NCBI RefSeq assembly: GCF_900446215.1
Contig: NZ_UAQZ01000001.1
Coordinates: 620,001 to 684,000, forward strand
Direction: 5' to 3'
Length of the DNA: 64,000 nucleotides
From: Burkholderia cenocepacia
GTDB lineage: Bacteria > Pseudomonadota > Gammaproteobacteria > Burkholderiales > Burkholderiaceae
Below the pieces are notes generated by a model, which saw only the letters and a program-made list of their open reading frames with translations, was not told the DNA's origin and ran no database searches. This document shows positions 8,678 through 18,642 of this stretch, piece after piece (within the stretch, counting starts at the first letter, position 1; each line of letters starts with the position of its first letter). Position numbers and translations under genes: made by a program.

Positions 8678-9484
8678 TCAGTCGATGTCGGATGCGGCCG
8701 GCGACGGCATCGCGCCGCCGGTCGCATGAATGCGATGTGTCATGTGCGCGCGGCACGCCGCGCCGAATGCCGCGAAGATGTCGCGCGACAGCGGCTGCTC
8801 TGCGTAGCGCCATTCGGGATGCCACTGCACGCCCAGCGCGAACGCACGCGCGCCGCGCACGCTGACGGCCTCGATCAGCCCGTCGGGTGCGCTCGCTTCG
8901 ACGGCGAGCCCCGCGCCCAGACGCGCGATGCCCTGGTCGTGCAGCGAGTTGACCGTCGCCTCGTGCGCACCGCGCGCGACCCGCTGCAGCAGACCGCCGG
9001 GCGCGAGTTGCACCACGTGCGCGGGACCGTACTGCCGCTCGAGCGGATCGGCCGGGCGTTCGCGATGATCGTCGAAGCCGGTCGTCGCGTGCAGCCGCTG
9101 ATGCAGCGTGCCGCCGTACGCGACGTTCAGCTCCTGCATGCCGCGGCAGATCGCGAGCACCGGCACGCCCGCGTCGATCGCCGCGCGGATCAGCGGCAAC
9201 GCGGTCGCATCGCGCGCCGGATCGTGCAGCGTGTCGGGCGCGCTCGCGGCGCCGCCGTAATGATGCGGTTCGACGTTCGAATAGCTGCCGGTCAACAGCA
9301 GCCCGTCGATTGCCGCGACGATCGCGTCGGCCGGCTGCCGCGCGCCGAGCGCGGGCAGCACGAACGCCAGCGCGCCGGCGCCGTCGACGACGGCGGCGAG
9401 GTACTTCTCGCCCGCCGTGTGGTTTGGATGGGCGCCGCGCAGGATGCGGTCGGCGGTGACGGCTACGATCGGTCGTGCGCGCAT
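8678..9484 (-). CDS. puuD: Gamma-glutamyl-gamma-aminobutyrate hydrolase family, class I GATase fold
   Basis: 268-residue peptidase C26 / class I glutamine amidotransferase-like protein. The catalytic nucleophile Cys113 lies in VLAICRGMQELNVAYGG, and the His and Glu of the triad lie in GVQWHPEWR near the C-terminus. In the polyamine pathway PuuD releases GABA from gamma-glutamyl-GABA. The ATG at 9484 is preferred over one 30 bp upstream because GGAGAG lies six bases before it. It is the first gene of the puuD-puuA-spuC operon, with a leader of more than 500 bp lacking any other gene. The usual gamma-glutamylputrescine oxidase and aldehyde dehydrogenase are not in this window. Confidence 0.88.
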   Translation of the reverse strand: MRARPIVAVTADRILRGAHPNHTAGEKYLAAVVDGAGALAFVLPALGARQPADAIVAAIDGLLLTGSYSNVEPHHYGGAASAPDTLHDPARDATALPLIRAAIDAGVPVLAICRGMQELNVAYGGTLHQRLHATTGFDDHRERPADPLERQYGPAHVVQLAPGGLLQRVARGAHEATVNSLHDQGIARLGAGLAVEASAPDGLIEAVSVRGARAFALGVQWHPEWRYAEQPLSRDIFAAFGAACRAHMTHRIHATGGAMPSPAASDID

Positions 9485-9900
9485 CGGCGTCTCTCCGGTA
9501 ATGGCGCGCGACATGCTTGCGCGCGCAACGAGGCGGGTTCGCGGGTACGCCGCACGCGCGTGCCATCCCGCCGCGCAGGCGCGATCCTGCCGCGCGGATG
9601 CCGCGGCAACAGGCGGTACGGCCCGGGACGGAAGCGGAAAGGGACGCTAGGGCAACAACGATGCGCTGCCGTCGCACTGCACCGCGCTGCACAGGTGCGC
9701 GGTCACGAGATTGAAGCGGCGCGGGCCGCGATGAGAAATGGCGAAGAAGCGAGGCTCGCGTAACGGGGCGGCGCGCGTGCCGCGATCAGCATGCCGGTTC
9801 GGCCCGGCCTGAGGCGGCGCGCCCGCCGACGGACTTCGGGTCCGGCGTATCGAAGGGCTGGCGGCTTTCACGATCGTACTCGACTGACTGATGGAGACAG

Positions 9901-9932
9901 GACACGTGTCGCAATGCCGCGTGGCGACACGT
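9901..9932. repeat. Palindrome and inverted repeat in the polyamine operon leader
   Basis: The 10-bp perfect palindrome gacacgtgtc (9901-9910) is also the left arm of a longer inverted repeat, acgtgtcgc (9904-9912) with gcgacacgt (9924-9932). The stretch 9485-10083 holds no convincing gene. An AT-rich segment at about 10019-10060 looks promoter-like for the minus strand. The repeat could be an operator or a leader hairpin; the role is unproven. Confidence 0.4.
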
Positions 9933-10083
9933 CAGCAAGATGTCTCGCAGCGGATTCGGCGTAGCACGGCCATCGTCGAGGGCCTCGCCGCCGGTGCGCG
10001 CGTGACGACTTCCTGACATTCAGCTTATATCACCTAAAAATTGCGTCAACTTTTCGGGGGCGGACGACGATATCGATCAGACG

Positions 10084-10121
10084 AAAAAAACGGCATCGAT
10101 CGCGCGGATCGATGCCGTTTT
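10084..10121 (-). terminator. Terminator of the hut operon
   Basis: A long perfect hairpin (aaaacggcatcgatc paired with gatcgatgccgtttt, 5-base loop) is followed on the minus strand by a run of seven T. It lies 85 bp downstream of hutG, the last gene of the histidine operon. T-richness on both sides means it could act in both directions. Confidence 0.85.
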
Positions 10122-10205
10122 GTGCGTTGCATCGGCTTGCCTGCTACGTGCCGGCGGGGCGGCACGCATTGTCGCGCCGCGCCGCCGCATGGACGCGGCC
10201 CGTGC

Positions 10206-11003
10206 TCAACGATGCGCGAGTGCGGTTTCGACGAGCGTCTGCAATAGCGGCGCGATCCGCGCTGCACGCGCTTCGTCGTACGCGTACGGACGCGTCTCCT
10301 CCATGTAGGTGATCTGCGACAGTTCGAGTTGCACGGCCTCGACGCCGGTATCGGGCACGCCATAGTGTCGCGTGATGTAGCCGCCCTTGAAGCGCCCGTT
10401 CGCGACGGCCGTATAGCCGCCGTGCGCGAGCACGCGCGCGGCCAGTGCCTCCGCGAGGCCCGGCGCCGCACTCGCGCCGCTCGACGTGCCGAAGTTGAAG
10501 TCCGGCAGGCGGCCGTCGAAGAAACGCGGCACGTGCGAGCGGATCGAATGCGCTTCCCACACGAGCACGCGGCCGTGTTCGCCCTTCAGCCGCGCGATCT
10601 CGCGTTGCAGCGCGTCGTGATACGGCACCCAGTAGCGGTCGCGGCGACGCATGATCTCGTCGTTGCCGGGCAGCGCGTTCGCCGGATACAGCGGCGCCTT
10701 GTCGAACGTATCGACCGGCACGAGCCCCGTCGTGTCCTGCCCCGGATACAGGTTCTCGTTGTCGGGCGGACGGTTCAGGTCGACGACGTAACGCGCGTGC
10801 GACGGCACGAGGATCGACGCGCCGAGATCGGCCGCGAACCCGTACAGCCGCTCGAGATGCCAGTCGCAATCGTCGACGAAGCGCGCGTCGGGCGTCATCG
10901 TCGCGGCGATGTCGTCGGGGATGTGCGTACCTGCGTGCGGAATCGAGATCAGCAGCGGCAACGTGCCCTGCTTCAGCGTGAATACAGCCGGTTGTTCAGT
11001 CAT
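10206..11003 (-). CDS. hutG: N-formylglutamate deformylase
   Basis: 265-residue protein of the N-formylglutamate amidohydrolase family. It opens with LKQGTLPLLISIPHAGTHIPDDI and has DDCDWHLERLYGFAADLGASILVPSHARYVVDLNRP, both typical of HutG. It performs the final step of the five-step histidine pathway, hydrolysing N-formylglutamate to glutamate and formate. It is last in the hut operon, 59 bp after hutF, and the terminator follows it. The presence of hutF next door shows that this organism uses the formylglutamate branch rather than the formiminoglutamase (four-step) route. Confidence 0.95.
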   Translation of the reverse strand: MTEQPAVFTLKQGTLPLLISIPHAGTHIPDDIAATMTPDARFVDDCDWHLERLYGFAADLGASILVPSHARYVVDLNRPPDNENLYPGQDTTGLVPVDTFDKAPLYPANALPGNDEIMRRRDRYWVPYHDALQREIARLKGEHGRVLVWEAHSIRSHVPRFFDGRLPDFNFGTSSGASAAPGLAEALAARVLAHGGYTAVANGRFKGGYITRHYGVPDTGVEAVQLELSQITYMEETRPYAYDEARAARIAPLLQTLVETALAHR

Positions 11004-11062
11004 GTCGCCTCACCGTAAGAGTCGGCCGGCGCACGCATGCGGCGTGCGCCGGTTGCCGCGCG

Positions 11063-12439
11063 TCAGCGCAGCAGTTGCGCCAGCGCGGCGCGGTAGTCGG
11101 CATACGCGGCGGCTTCGTCGCGATGGCGGCGGCCGCTCACGACGCGCTCGCCGCCCGTGTAGACGTCGAGCACCGGCGTCTCGCCGTGCTCGGCGAACAC
11201 GATGCCCGACAGCCATGCCGCGCTGCCGTGTTCGGCGATCGCCGGGTGATCGGGATCGAGCACGAGCCAGTCGGCGCGACAACCTTCGCGCAGCGCGCCG
11301 ATGCGTCGCCCGCTCGCCTGCGCGCCGCCCGCGAGCGACGCATCGAACAGGCGATCGGCGACGTGCGCCTGCGTGTCGCTTGCCAGCACGTTGCGCGCGC
11401 GGTGCACGAGCCGCTGCCCGTATTCGAGCAGGCGCAGCTCCGAGCGCCAGTCGACCGACGCGTGGCTGTCCGAGCCGATGCCGATCACGCCGCCTTGCGC
11501 GAGATAGTCGACGGCCGGGAACACGCCGTCGCCGAGGTTCGCTTCGGTCGTCAGGCAAAGCCCGGCGACCGCGCGGCGCTTCGCGAGCGCCGCCGTCTCG
11601 GCCGCGTCGACGTGCGTCGCGTGCACGAGACACCAGCGCGCATCGACGTCGAAGCGATCGAGCAGCCATTGTACGGGGCGTGCGCCGTACGCGCGAACGC
11701 AGTCGTCGACTTCGGCCGTCTGCTCGGCGATATGGATATGCACCGGCGCATCGTCGGGCAATCCTTCGAGCAGCGCACGCAACCCGTTTTCGGATACCGC
11801 GCGCAGCGAATGCGGCGCGACGCCGTAGCGCAGCCCGCCATGCTCGGGCGCCGCGCGACGCATCGCATCGAGCAGTTCGAGCACGCCGTCGGGCGTGTTG
11901 ATGAAGCGGCGCTGGTCGTCGCGCGGCGGCTTGTTGCCGAAGCCGGCGAACTGGTACGACACGGGCAGCATCGTGATGCCGACGCCGGCCGAGCGCGCGG
12001 CATCGATCACGCGCGTGCCGAGCTCCGCGATCTGCGGATAGCGCGAGCCGTCCTGCGCGTGATGCACGTAGTGGAATTCGCACACCGACGTGTAGCCGCA
12101 CTTGAGCATCTCGACATACAGCCAGCGTGCAATCGCCGCGAGCGCGTCGGGCGTGATCTTCAGCGCGAAGCGGTACATCAGGTCGCGCCAGCTCCAGAAG
12201 CTGTCGGCGGGATTCGCGCGGTATTCGGTGAGCCCCGCCATCGCGCGCTGGAACGCGTGCGAATGCAGGTTCGGCATGCCGGGCAGCACCGGCCCGGCCG
12301 CGCGTGCGACGCCTGCCGGCGCGTCGGTGTCGGGCGTGACGTCGGTCAGCGTGCCGCTCGCGTCCCAGCGCAGCAGCACGTTGCGGCGCCAGCCATCGGG
12401 CAGGTAGGCATGGTCCGCGAACAACAGGGTGTCGGTCAT
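11063..12439 (-). CDS. hutF: Formimidoylglutamate deiminase
   Basis: 458-residue amidohydrolase-superfamily enzyme. Metal-ligand motif NLHSHAFQRAM lies near residue 55, with IHIAEQTAEVDDC and IGSDSHASVDWRSELRLLEYGQRL further on, the expected His and Asp ligands of HutF/TRZ-ATZ-like deaminases. It deaminates N-formimino-L-glutamate to N-formylglutamate and ammonia, feeding HutG. It is separated from hutI by a 196-bp gap, larger than other gaps in the operon, which contains a GC-rich hairpin. The gene is therefore probably co-transcribed but may have its own expression level. Confidence 0.95.
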   Translation of the reverse strand: MTDTLLFADHAYLPDGWRRNVLLRWDASGTLTDVTPDTDAPAGVARAAGPVLPGMPNLHSHAFQRAMAGLTEYRANPADSFWSWRDLMYRFALKITPDALAAIARWLYVEMLKCGYTSVCEFHYVHHAQDGSRYPQIAELGTRVIDAARSAGVGITMLPVSYQFAGFGNKPPRDDQRRFINTPDGVLELLDAMRRAAPEHGGLRYGVAPHSLRAVSENGLRALLEGLPDDAPVHIHIAEQTAEVDDCVRAYGARPVQWLLDRFDVDARWCLVHATHVDAAETAALAKRRAVAGLCLTTEANLGDGVFPAVDYLAQGGVIGIGSDSHASVDWRSELRLLEYGQRLVHRARNVLASDTQAHVADRLFDASLAGGAQASGRRIGALREGCRADWLVLDPDHPAIAEHGSAAWLSGIVFAEHGETPVLDVYTGGERVVSGRRHRDEAAAYADYRAALAQLLR

Positions 12440-12594
12440 TGCGAGTCCTTATCGACCGGTTCAGGCGCGTCAGCGTCTCGTCCGGTCCGGTGCCGCGGCC
12501 GGCAGGCGTGAGCGCGTCGCGCTTGCCCCTGCCTCGCGGCGATCGACCGGAGTGCGCCGTTGCGCCGGGTCCGGTCCCATGCAAAACGTCGGCC

Positions 12595-12620
12595 GGACCG
12601 GGTCCGTCACGACCCGGCCC
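12595..12620 (-). other. GC-rich hairpin in the hutI-hutF gap
   Basis: ggaccgggtc (12595-12604) pairs with gacccggccc (12611-12620) across a 6-base loop, with one wobble pair. No T-run follows, so it is not a standard terminator. It may stabilise or process the hut mRNA. This is the only obvious structure in the 196-bp hutI-hutF spacer. Confidence 0.35.
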
Positions 12621-12635
12621 GATCCGTCGCCAAAC

Positions 12636-13859
12636 TTATCCGTTCATCCGGCGAAACACGGTCGTGCCGCCGCGTACGACCTGCTCGCACAGCGGCCGGC
12701 CGATCCAGTACGCCAGCTCGGCCAGCGAGCCGACCGACCAGACGGCGAAGTCGGCCTGGCGACCGACCTCGAGCGCGCCGTGGCGATCCGCGCGGCCGAG
12801 CGCCGCGGCCGCATGGCGCGTGACGCCCTGCAGCACCTCGGGCACCGTCATGCGGAACAGCGTGCAGCCCATGTTCAACGTCAGCAGCAGCGATTCGAGC
12901 GGCGACGTGCCCGGGTTGTGATCGGTCGCGAGCGCGATCGGCACGCCGTGCTTGCGCAGCAGCTCGATCGGCGGCAGTTGCGTTTCGCGGATGAAGTAGT
13001 ACGCGCCGGGCAGCAGCACGGCGACCGTGCCGGCCGCCTTCATCGCCTCGATGCCGGCTTCGTCGAGAAATTCGAGGTGATCGGCGGACAGCGCGCGGTA
13101 ACGCGCGGCGAGCGCCGTCCCGCCCGCATTCGACAGTTGCTCCGCATGCAGCTTCACCGGCAGCCCCCGTCGCGTCGCGGCCTCGAACACGCGCTCGGTT
13201 TGCGCGAGCGAAAAGCCGATGCGTTCGCAGAACACGTCGACCGCGTCGACGAGCCCTTCGTCGGCCAGCGTCGGCAGCATGCGGTCGCACACTTCGTCGA
13301 TGTACGCATCCGCGCGCCCCGCATATTCGGGCGGCAATGCGTGCGCGCCGAGGAAGGTCGTATGGACGGTGACCGGGAAGCGTTCGCCGAGCTGGCGCGC
13401 GACGCGCAGCATCTTGCGCTCGCTCGCGAGGTCGAGCCCGTAGCCGGACTTGATCTCGATCGCGGTCACGCCTTCGGCGAGCAGCGGCTGCAGGCGCGCG
13501 GCGGCCTGCACGAACAGCGTCGTCTCGTCGGCCGCGCGCGTCGCGCGCACCGTCGACACGATCCCGCCGCCCTGCCGCGCGATTTCCTCGTAGCTGACGC
13601 CCGCGAGGCGCTGCGCGAACTCGTCGGCACGCGTGCCGCCGTACACGAGATGCGTATGGCAGTCGACGAGGCCCGGCGTCACCCACGCGCCGTGCAGGTC
13701 CTCGCGCCGCCAGTGCGCATAACCGTGCGGCAGCGCGGACAGCGCGCCGAGCCACGCGATCGTGCCGGTTTCGTCGACGGCGATCGCCGCGTCGTCGATC
13801 GTCTCGTCGGGATGGCCGTGCGGACACAGCCTCAGGTGATGCCAGACAGTCGGTTTCAT
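12636..13859 (-). CDS. hutI: Imidazolonepropionase
   Basis: 407-residue amidohydrolase that converts 4-imidazolone-5-propanoate to N-formimino-L-glutamate. The metal-binding [20 protein letters not shown] near residue 75, [28 protein letters not shown] and [28 protein letters not shown] are characteristic HutI signatures. The ATG at 13859 lies four bases after the hutD stop; a TTG nine codons upstream would overlap hutD and is less likely. It is the fifth gene of the hut operon. Confidence 0.95.
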   Translation of the reverse strand: MKPTVWHHLRLCPHGHPDETIDDAAIAVDETGTIAWLGALSALPHGYAHWRREDLHGAWVTPGLVDCHTHLVYGGTRADEFAQRLAGVSYEEIARQGGGIVSTVRATRAADETTLFVQAAARLQPLLAEGVTAIEIKSGYGLDLASERKMLRVARQLGERFPVTVHTTFLGAHALPPEYAGRADAYIDEVCDRMLPTLADEGLVDAVDVFCERIGFSLAQTERVFEAATRRGLPVKLHAEQLSNAGGTALAARYRALSADHLEFLDEAGIEAMKAAGTVAVLLPGAYYFIRETQLPPIELLRKHGVPIALATDHNPGTSPLESLLLTLNMGCTLFRMTVPEVLQGVTRHAAAALGRADRHGALEVGRQADFAVWSVGSLAELAYWIGRPLCEQVVRGGTTVFRRMNG

Positions 13860-13863
13860 GCGT

Positions 13864-14475
13864 TCAGTCTCGTTCGCCGACGGCAAGCGAGACGGCGAGC
13901 AGCGCGCCGCCTCCGCTCACGACGACGTCAAACGCACGCCGCGGCCCGTCGAGCCGCAACGTGTCCATGTCTTCCAGCGCGTAGTGCGTGCCGTCGAGGT
14001 CGACGCCCACCGCACCGGCCGCGCAAAACAGCAGCACGGTATCGGCCGGCGCAAGGCGGTGAGCCCCCGCGCGCCACACGTCGAGCGTGCCACGCGCGGC
14101 CGAACGGCGCGTCATCAGGTTGAAGTCGCGCGTCGCGCCGTCGTGCAGCGTCGCGTCGATCGCCGTCTCGCCCGCGAAATCCGCACGGGCCAGCGGTGCG
14201 TCGAGCACGTGCCGCGGGCCGCCCGCCTCGGCGAGCGTCATGCCCGCGCCGGACAGCAGCACGAGCGTGCGGTCGATCCCGTCGAAACGCGAGAACGGGC
14301 CGGCCGTGCCGACGTCCGCGACGCTCACGCGCCACGCGAACGCATCGAGTGCCGCGCCGGGCGGAAACGCGCCGATCTCGCGCGTCACGCCGCCGCCGTT
14401 CTTCCACGGCGACGCAACGAGATCCGCCGCGCGGATCATCGTTGCGTGCAGCGGCGCCTGGTCGAGCGCCGTCAT
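13864..14475 (-). CDS. hutD: HutD family protein
   Basis: 203-residue HutD/Ves-like cupin-fold protein ([26 protein letters not shown], then [36 protein letters not shown]). HutD has no established enzymatic step. Work in Pseudomonas fluorescens proposed that it limits hut operon activity by sensing a pathway intermediate. The ATG at 14475 is chosen because it lies two bases after the hutU stop. It sits between hutU and hutI, as in other five-step hut operons. Confidence 0.92.
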   Translation of the reverse strand: MTALDQAPLHATMIRAADLVASPWKNGGGVTREIGAFPPGAALDAFAWRVSVADVGTAGPFSRFDGIDRTLVLLSGAGMTLAEAGGPRHVLDAPLARADFAGETAIDATLHDGATRDFNLMTRRSAARGTLDVWRAGAHRLAPADTVLLFCAAGAVGVDLDGTHYALEDMDTLRLDGPRRAFDVVVSGGGALLAVSLAVGERD

Positions 14476-14477
14476 GC

Positions 14478-16166
14478 TCAGCGGCCGAGCATCGGCAGCT
14501 TCAGGCCGGCTTCGCGAGCCGTCTGCTGCGCGAGTTCGTAGCCGGCATCCGCATGGCGCATCACGCCCGTGGCCGGATCGTTCAGCAGCACGCGGCCGAG
14601 ACGCTCGTGCGCGTCGGCGGTGCCGTCGGCGACGATCACGACGCCCGAGTGCTGCGAGAAGCCCATTCCGACGCCGCCGCCATGGTGCAGCGACACCCAC
14701 GATGCACCGCCCGCGGTATTCAGCAGCGCGTTCAGCAACGGCCAGTCGCTGACGGCGTCCGAACCGTCCTTCATCGATTCCGTCTCGCGGTTCGGGCTCG
14801 CGACCGAACCGGTGTCGAGGTGGTCGCGGCCGATCACGATCGGCGCCTTCAGTTCGCCGTTCTTCACCATCTCGTTGAACGCCTGGCCGAGGCGGTAGCG
14901 ATCCTTCACGCCGACCCAGCAGATCCGCGCCGGCAGGCCCTGGAACGCGATGCGCTCACGCGCCATGTCGAGCCAGTTGTGCAGGTGCGGATCGTCGGGG
15001 ATCAGCTCCTTCACCTTCTGGTCGGTCTTGTAGATGTCTTCCGGATCGCCGGACAGCGCGACCCAGCGGAACGGGCCCTTGCCCTCGCAGAACAGTGGGC
15101 GGATGTACGCCGGCACGAAGCCCGGGAAGTCGAACGCGTTCTCGACGCCCATTTCCAGCGCCATCTGGCGGATGTTGTTGCCGTAGTCGAGCGTCGCCGC
15201 GCCGCGTTCCTGCAGCGCCAGCATCGCGCGCACCTGGACGGCCATCGACTGCTTCGCAACCTTCACGATGCTCTGCGGATCGACCTTCTGCGCTTCGCGC
15301 CATTGCGCGACGGTCCAGCCTTGCGGCAGGTAGCCGTTGATCGGGTCGTGCGCGCTCGTCTGGTCGGTCACGCAGTCCGGCGTGATGCCGCGCTTGACGA
15401 GTTCCGGGAACACGTCGGCCGCGTTGCCGAGCAGGCCGATCGACACCGGCTTGCCGGTGCGCTTCGCTTCGTCGATCATGGCGAGCGCTTCGTCGAGCGT
15501 CGTCGCCTTCTTGTCGACGTAGCGGGTCTTCAGGCGGAAGTCGATGCGCGTCTCGTCGCATTCGACCGCGATCATCGAGAAGCCGGCCATCGTCGCGGCG
15601 AGCGGCTGCGCGCCGCCCATCCCGCCCAGGCCGCCCGTCAGGATCCAGCGGCCCGACGGATCGCCGTTGAAGTGCTGGTTCGCGACCGAGAAGAAGGTTT
15701 CATAGGTGCCCTGCACGATGCCCTGGCTGCCGATGTAGATCCAGCTGCCGGCCGTCATCTGGCCGTACATCATCAGGCCCTTGCGGTCGAGCTCGTGGAA
15801 GTGATCCCAGTTCGCCCAGTGCGGCACCAGGTTCGAGTTCGCGAGCAGCACGCGCGGCGCATCCTTGTGGGTGCGGAACACGCCGACCGGCTTGCCCGAC
15901 TGGATCAGCAGCGTTTCGTTTTCCTCGAGATCCTTCAGCGACGCGAGGATCTGGTCGTAGCATTCCCAGTTGCGCGCAGCACGCCCGATGCCGCCGTACA
16001 CGACGAGCGCATGCGGATGCTCGGCGACTTCCGGGTCGAGGTTGTTCTGGATCATCCGGTAGGCCGCTTCGGCCAGCCAGGTCTTGCAGGTCTTCTCGCT
16101 GCCGCGCGGCGCGCGGATCGTGCGCGTCGGATCGAGACGGGGATCGATGTGTTTCGGATGGTTCAT
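14478..16166 (-). CDS. hutU: Urocanate hydratase
   Basis: 562-residue urocanase, normal family length. The N-terminal [40 protein letters not shown] and [23 protein letters not shown] bracket the NAD-binding core. [19 protein letters not shown] and the C-terminal [23 protein letters not shown] are strongly conserved urocanase blocks. It hydrates urocanate to 4-imidazolone-5-propanoate using tightly bound NAD+. It lies 39 bp downstream of hutC and two bases upstream of hutD. Confidence 0.98.
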   Translation of the reverse strand: MNHPKHIDPRLDPTRTIRAPRGSEKTCKTWLAEAAYRMIQNNLDPEVAEHPHALVVYGGIGRAARNWECYDQILASLKDLEENETLLIQSGKPVGVFRTHKDAPRVLLANSNLVPHWANWDHFHELDRKGLMMYGQMTAGSWIYIGSQGIVQGTYETFFSVANQHFNGDPSGRWILTGGLGGMGGAQPLAATMAGFSMIAVECDETRIDFRLKTRYVDKKATTLDEALAMIDEAKRTGKPVSIGLLGNAADVFPELVKRGITPDCVTDQTSAHDPINGYLPQGWTVAQWREAQKVDPQSIVKVAKQSMAVQVRAMLALQERGAATLDYGNNIRQMALEMGVENAFDFPGFVPAYIRPLFCEGKGPFRWVALSGDPEDIYKTDQKVKELIPDDPHLHNWLDMARERIAFQGLPARICWVGVKDRYRLGQAFNEMVKNGELKAPIVIGRDHLDTGSVASPNRETESMKDGSDAVSDWPLLNALLNTAGGASWVSLHHGGGVGMGFSQHSGVVIVADGTADAHERLGRVLLNDPATGVMRHADAGYELAQQTAREAGLKLPMLGR

Positions 16167-16205
16167 GACGACTGCTCCCGAAGGAAAATGACTATCAAAT
16201 AGGAA

Positions 16206-16901
16206 TCAGAAATGCCCGGTGAAGCGATAACGGCTGCCGGGATGCCACAGATTCGCCACCGAGGCGACGACGCCCTGCGACCAGGTGCGCCGATGTAAAA
16301 CCAGACACGGCTCGACGTCGTCCATCCGCAGCTGCTCGCGCCGCTCCGGCGCCGGGGCAGCCGCTTCGATCCGGTACTCGACGCGCTGCAGCGGCGCCGC
16401 GCGCATCAGGTACAGGTTCGGCGTCGTGTTCGTGAAATCCTGCTCGGCGTAATCCGGCGCGACCGCCGGATTCACCCATCGTTCTTCGAGCTGCACCGGC
16501 TCGTCGTTCTCGAAGTGCAGCACCTGCGAATGAAACAGCTTGGTGCGCACGGCCACCTGCATCTCGTCGGCGAGGGCATCGTCGGCGCGGATCGTGTCGA
16601 GCCCGAGCACGCTGGCGCGGTACGCATGCCCGCGCGCGCCGACTTCCTCGGAGATGCTGCGGATCGCGACCAGCGTCGACTCGTACTTCGGCCGCGCGAC
16701 GTAGGTGCCCGCGCCCTTCATGCGCGTGAGCACCTGCTCGGCCGTCAACTCGCGCAGCGCGCGGTTGACGGTCATGCGCGCCACCTTGAACTCGCGCGCC
16801 AGCTCGTTCTCGGACGGCACCTGGTCGCCCTCCTCCCACTCGCCGGCATGGATGCGGGCCAGGATGAAATCCTTGATCTCCTGGTAGACCGGCGCACTCA
16901 T
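16206..16901 (-). CDS. hutC: Histidine utilisation repressor, GntR/HutC family
   Basis: 231-residue GntR-family repressor. The N-terminal winged helix (APVYQEIKDFILARIHAGEWEEGDQVPSENELAREFKVARMTVNRALRELTAEQVL, about residues 3-60) is followed by a UTRA ligand domain. HutC proteins bind urocanate and release the hut promoter. It lies four bases after hutH, inside the operon it should repress, and twin TGTCTAGACA dyads stand before hutH, which fits autorepression. Confidence 0.95.
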   Translation of the reverse strand: MSAPVYQEIKDFILARIHAGEWEEGDQVPSENELAREFKVARMTVNRALRELTAEQVLTRMKGAGTYVARPKYESTLVAIRSISEEVGARGHAYRASVLGLDTIRADDALADEMQVAVRTKLFHSQVLHFENDEPVQLEERWVNPAVAPDYAEQDFTNTTPNLYLMRAAPLQRVEYRIEAAAPAPERREQLRMDDVEPCLVLHRRTWSQGVVASVANLWHPGSRYRFTGHF

Positions 16902-16905
16902 CGGC

Positions 16906-18429
16906 TTACTGTTCCGATGCGAACGAGAACGGCGCGACCTTCGCGAACGCGCGCTCGCCGACCAGCTTCGCGATCACCGCGATGTCCGGTGCGAAATAGT
17001 GGTCGAGTTCGTAGTGCGCGACCTGGCTGCGGATCGTCTCCATCACCGGCGCGAGCTTCGGGCTCGTGTGGTACGGCGCGCGCAGGTCGACGCCCTGCGC
17101 GGCGGCCAGCAGTTCGATCGCGAGGATGTGCTTCGTGTTGTCCGCGATGTCGGCGAGCTTGCGCGCGGCGAACGTCGCCATCGACACGTGGTCTTCCTGG
17201 TTCGCCGAGGTCGGCAGCGAGTCGACCGACGCCGGGTGCGCGAGCGTCTTGTTTTCCGATGCGAGCGCGGCTGCCGTCACGTGAGCGATCATGAAGCCGG
17301 AGTTCACGCCGCCGTCCTTCACGAGGAACGGGGGCAGGCCCGACAGCGTCGCGTCGATCAGCAGCGCGATGCGGCGTTCGGCCAGCGCACCGATTTCCGA
17401 TGCGGCGAGCGCGAGGTTGTCGGCCGCGAACGCGACGGGCTCCGCGTGGAAGTTGCCGCCCGACAGCACTTCGCCGGTGTCCGGGAAGATCAGCGGGTTG
17501 TCCGACACGGCATTCGCTTCGACCAGCAGCACGTCGGCCGCATGACGCATCTGGTCCAGGCACGCGCCCATCACCTGCGGCTGGCAGCGCAGGCTGTACG
17601 GGTCCTGCACCTTGTCGCAGTCGCGGTGCGACTGGTTGATCGGCGAGCCTTCGAGCAGTTCGCGGTACGACGCGGCCGCGTCGATCTGGCCTTGATGGCC
17701 GCGCAGTTCATGGATGCGTGCGTCGAACGGCTTCACCGAGCCGGCTGCCGCGTCGACCGACAGCGCACCGGCGACGAGCGCGGTGCGGTACAGGTCTTCG
17801 ATCGCGAACATGTTGTCGAGCGCCAGCGCGGTCGACGCCTGCGTGCCGTTCAGGAGCGCCAGGCCTTCCTTCGCCTGCAGCGTCAGCGGCGCGAGGCCCG
17901 CGACGCGCAGGCCGTCGAGGGCGCTCGCCCGTTCGCCGCGGATGAACACTTCGCCGACGCCGAGCAGCACGGCCGACATGTGCGCGAGCGGTGCGAGGTC
18001 GCCCGACGCGCCGACCGAGCCCTTCACCGGGATCAGCGGCAGCACGTCGGCGTTGAACAGCGTGATCAGCGCGTCCATTACTTCGCGACGGATGCCCGAG
18101 TGGCCGCGGCCGAGGCTCGACAGCTTCAGCGCCATCAGCAGGCGCACCGACGAACGCGCCATCGGCTCGCCGACGCCGACCGCGTGCGACAGCACGAGGT
18201 TCTTCTGCAGCAGTTCAAGCTGGTCGTGCGGGATGTGGGTGCTGGCCAGGCGGCCGAAGCCCGTGTTGATGCCGTAGGCCGGCTCGCCCTTCGCGGCGAT
18301 GTCGGCGACGGCCTTCGCGCCGGCGTCGATCTTCGCGAAGCTCGCCGGATCGAGCTTCAGTTGCACGGATTCGCGTGCGATCTGGCGCAGTTGCGGGAGG
18401 GTCAGATGGCCGGGGGTCAACGTAATCAT
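16906..18429 (-). CDS. hutH: Histidine ammonia-lyase
   Basis: 507-residue histidase. The Ala-Ser-Gly triplet that cyclises to the MIO cofactor is at residues 141-143 in [15 protein letters not shown], the diagnostic signature. [30 protein letters not shown] and [10 protein letters not shown] are further conserved blocks. It deaminates L-histidine to trans-urocanate, the first step and the source of the HutC inducer. It is first in the operon. One HutC-type site lies 12 bp before the start codon and another 56 bp before it. Confidence 0.98.
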   Translation of the reverse strand: MITLTPGHLTLPQLRQIARESVQLKLDPASFAKIDAGAKAVADIAAKGEPAYGINTGFGRLASTHIPHDQLELLQKNLVLSHAVGVGEPMARSSVRLLMALKLSSLGRGHSGIRREVMDALITLFNADVLPLIPVKGSVGASGDLAPLAHMSAVLLGVGEVFIRGERASALDGLRVAGLAPLTLQAKEGLALLNGTQASTALALDNMFAIEDLYRTALVAGALSVDAAAGSVKPFDARIHELRGHQGQIDAAASYRELLEGSPINQSHRDCDKVQDPYSLRCQPQVMGACLDQMRHAADVLLVEANAVSDNPLIFPDTGEVLSGGNFHAEPVAFAADNLALAASEIGALAERRIALLIDATLSGLPPFLVKDGGVNSGFMIAHVTAAALASENKTLAHPASVDSLPTSANQEDHVSMATFAARKLADIADNTKHILAIELLAAAQGVDLRAPYHTSPKLAPVMETIRSQVAHYELDHYFAPDIAVIAKLVGERAFAKVAPFSFASEQ

Positions 18430-18440
18430 GTGAGCAATCC

Positions 18441-18496
18441 TGTCTAGACAAGTTCGGAATGGATTGAAGTGTAGCTACGTCAACTTGTCTAGACAA
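18441..18496. promoter_or_regulatory. Twin HutC-type operators ahead of hutH
   Basis: Two identical perfect palindromes tgtctagaca lie at 18441-18450 and 18486-18495, the second extended to ttgtctagacaa. Their centres are 45 bp apart. GntR/HutC repressors of other bacteria recognise closely related TTGTATAGACAA-like dyads. The first site lies within the hutH leader close to the ribosome site, and the second is at promoter distance. Confidence 0.75.
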
Positions 18497-18584
18497 CCCG
18501 TTTTTCACCGAATTCGACTCGGGAGTTTCCCTGATGTCCGGCGCGGCCCGCCCGGCCGGCCGGCGACGCACGGGGCTTAACATG

Positions 18585-18615
18585 TGTTGCAATTATTTTG
18601 TTTTTGGCAACATAC
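18585..18615 (+). promoter_or_regulatory. AT-rich promoter-like dyad before the binding-protein gene
   Basis: tgttgc (18585-18590) and gcaaca (18607-18612) form an inverted repeat around an AT-rich 16-bp spacer. Within it ttgcaa could be a -35 and catacg a weak -10. It lies 28-58 bp upstream of the ABC binding-protein gene. The call rests on composition and symmetry only. Confidence 0.35.
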
Positions 18616-18642
18616 GGATCACCATTTGCCCCGGAGACCGTC

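Noticed and set aside
10041..10247. Plus-strand 68-codon frame across the hut terminator
   Set aside because: It overlaps the terminator hairpin and antisense hutG, with no ribosome site or family.
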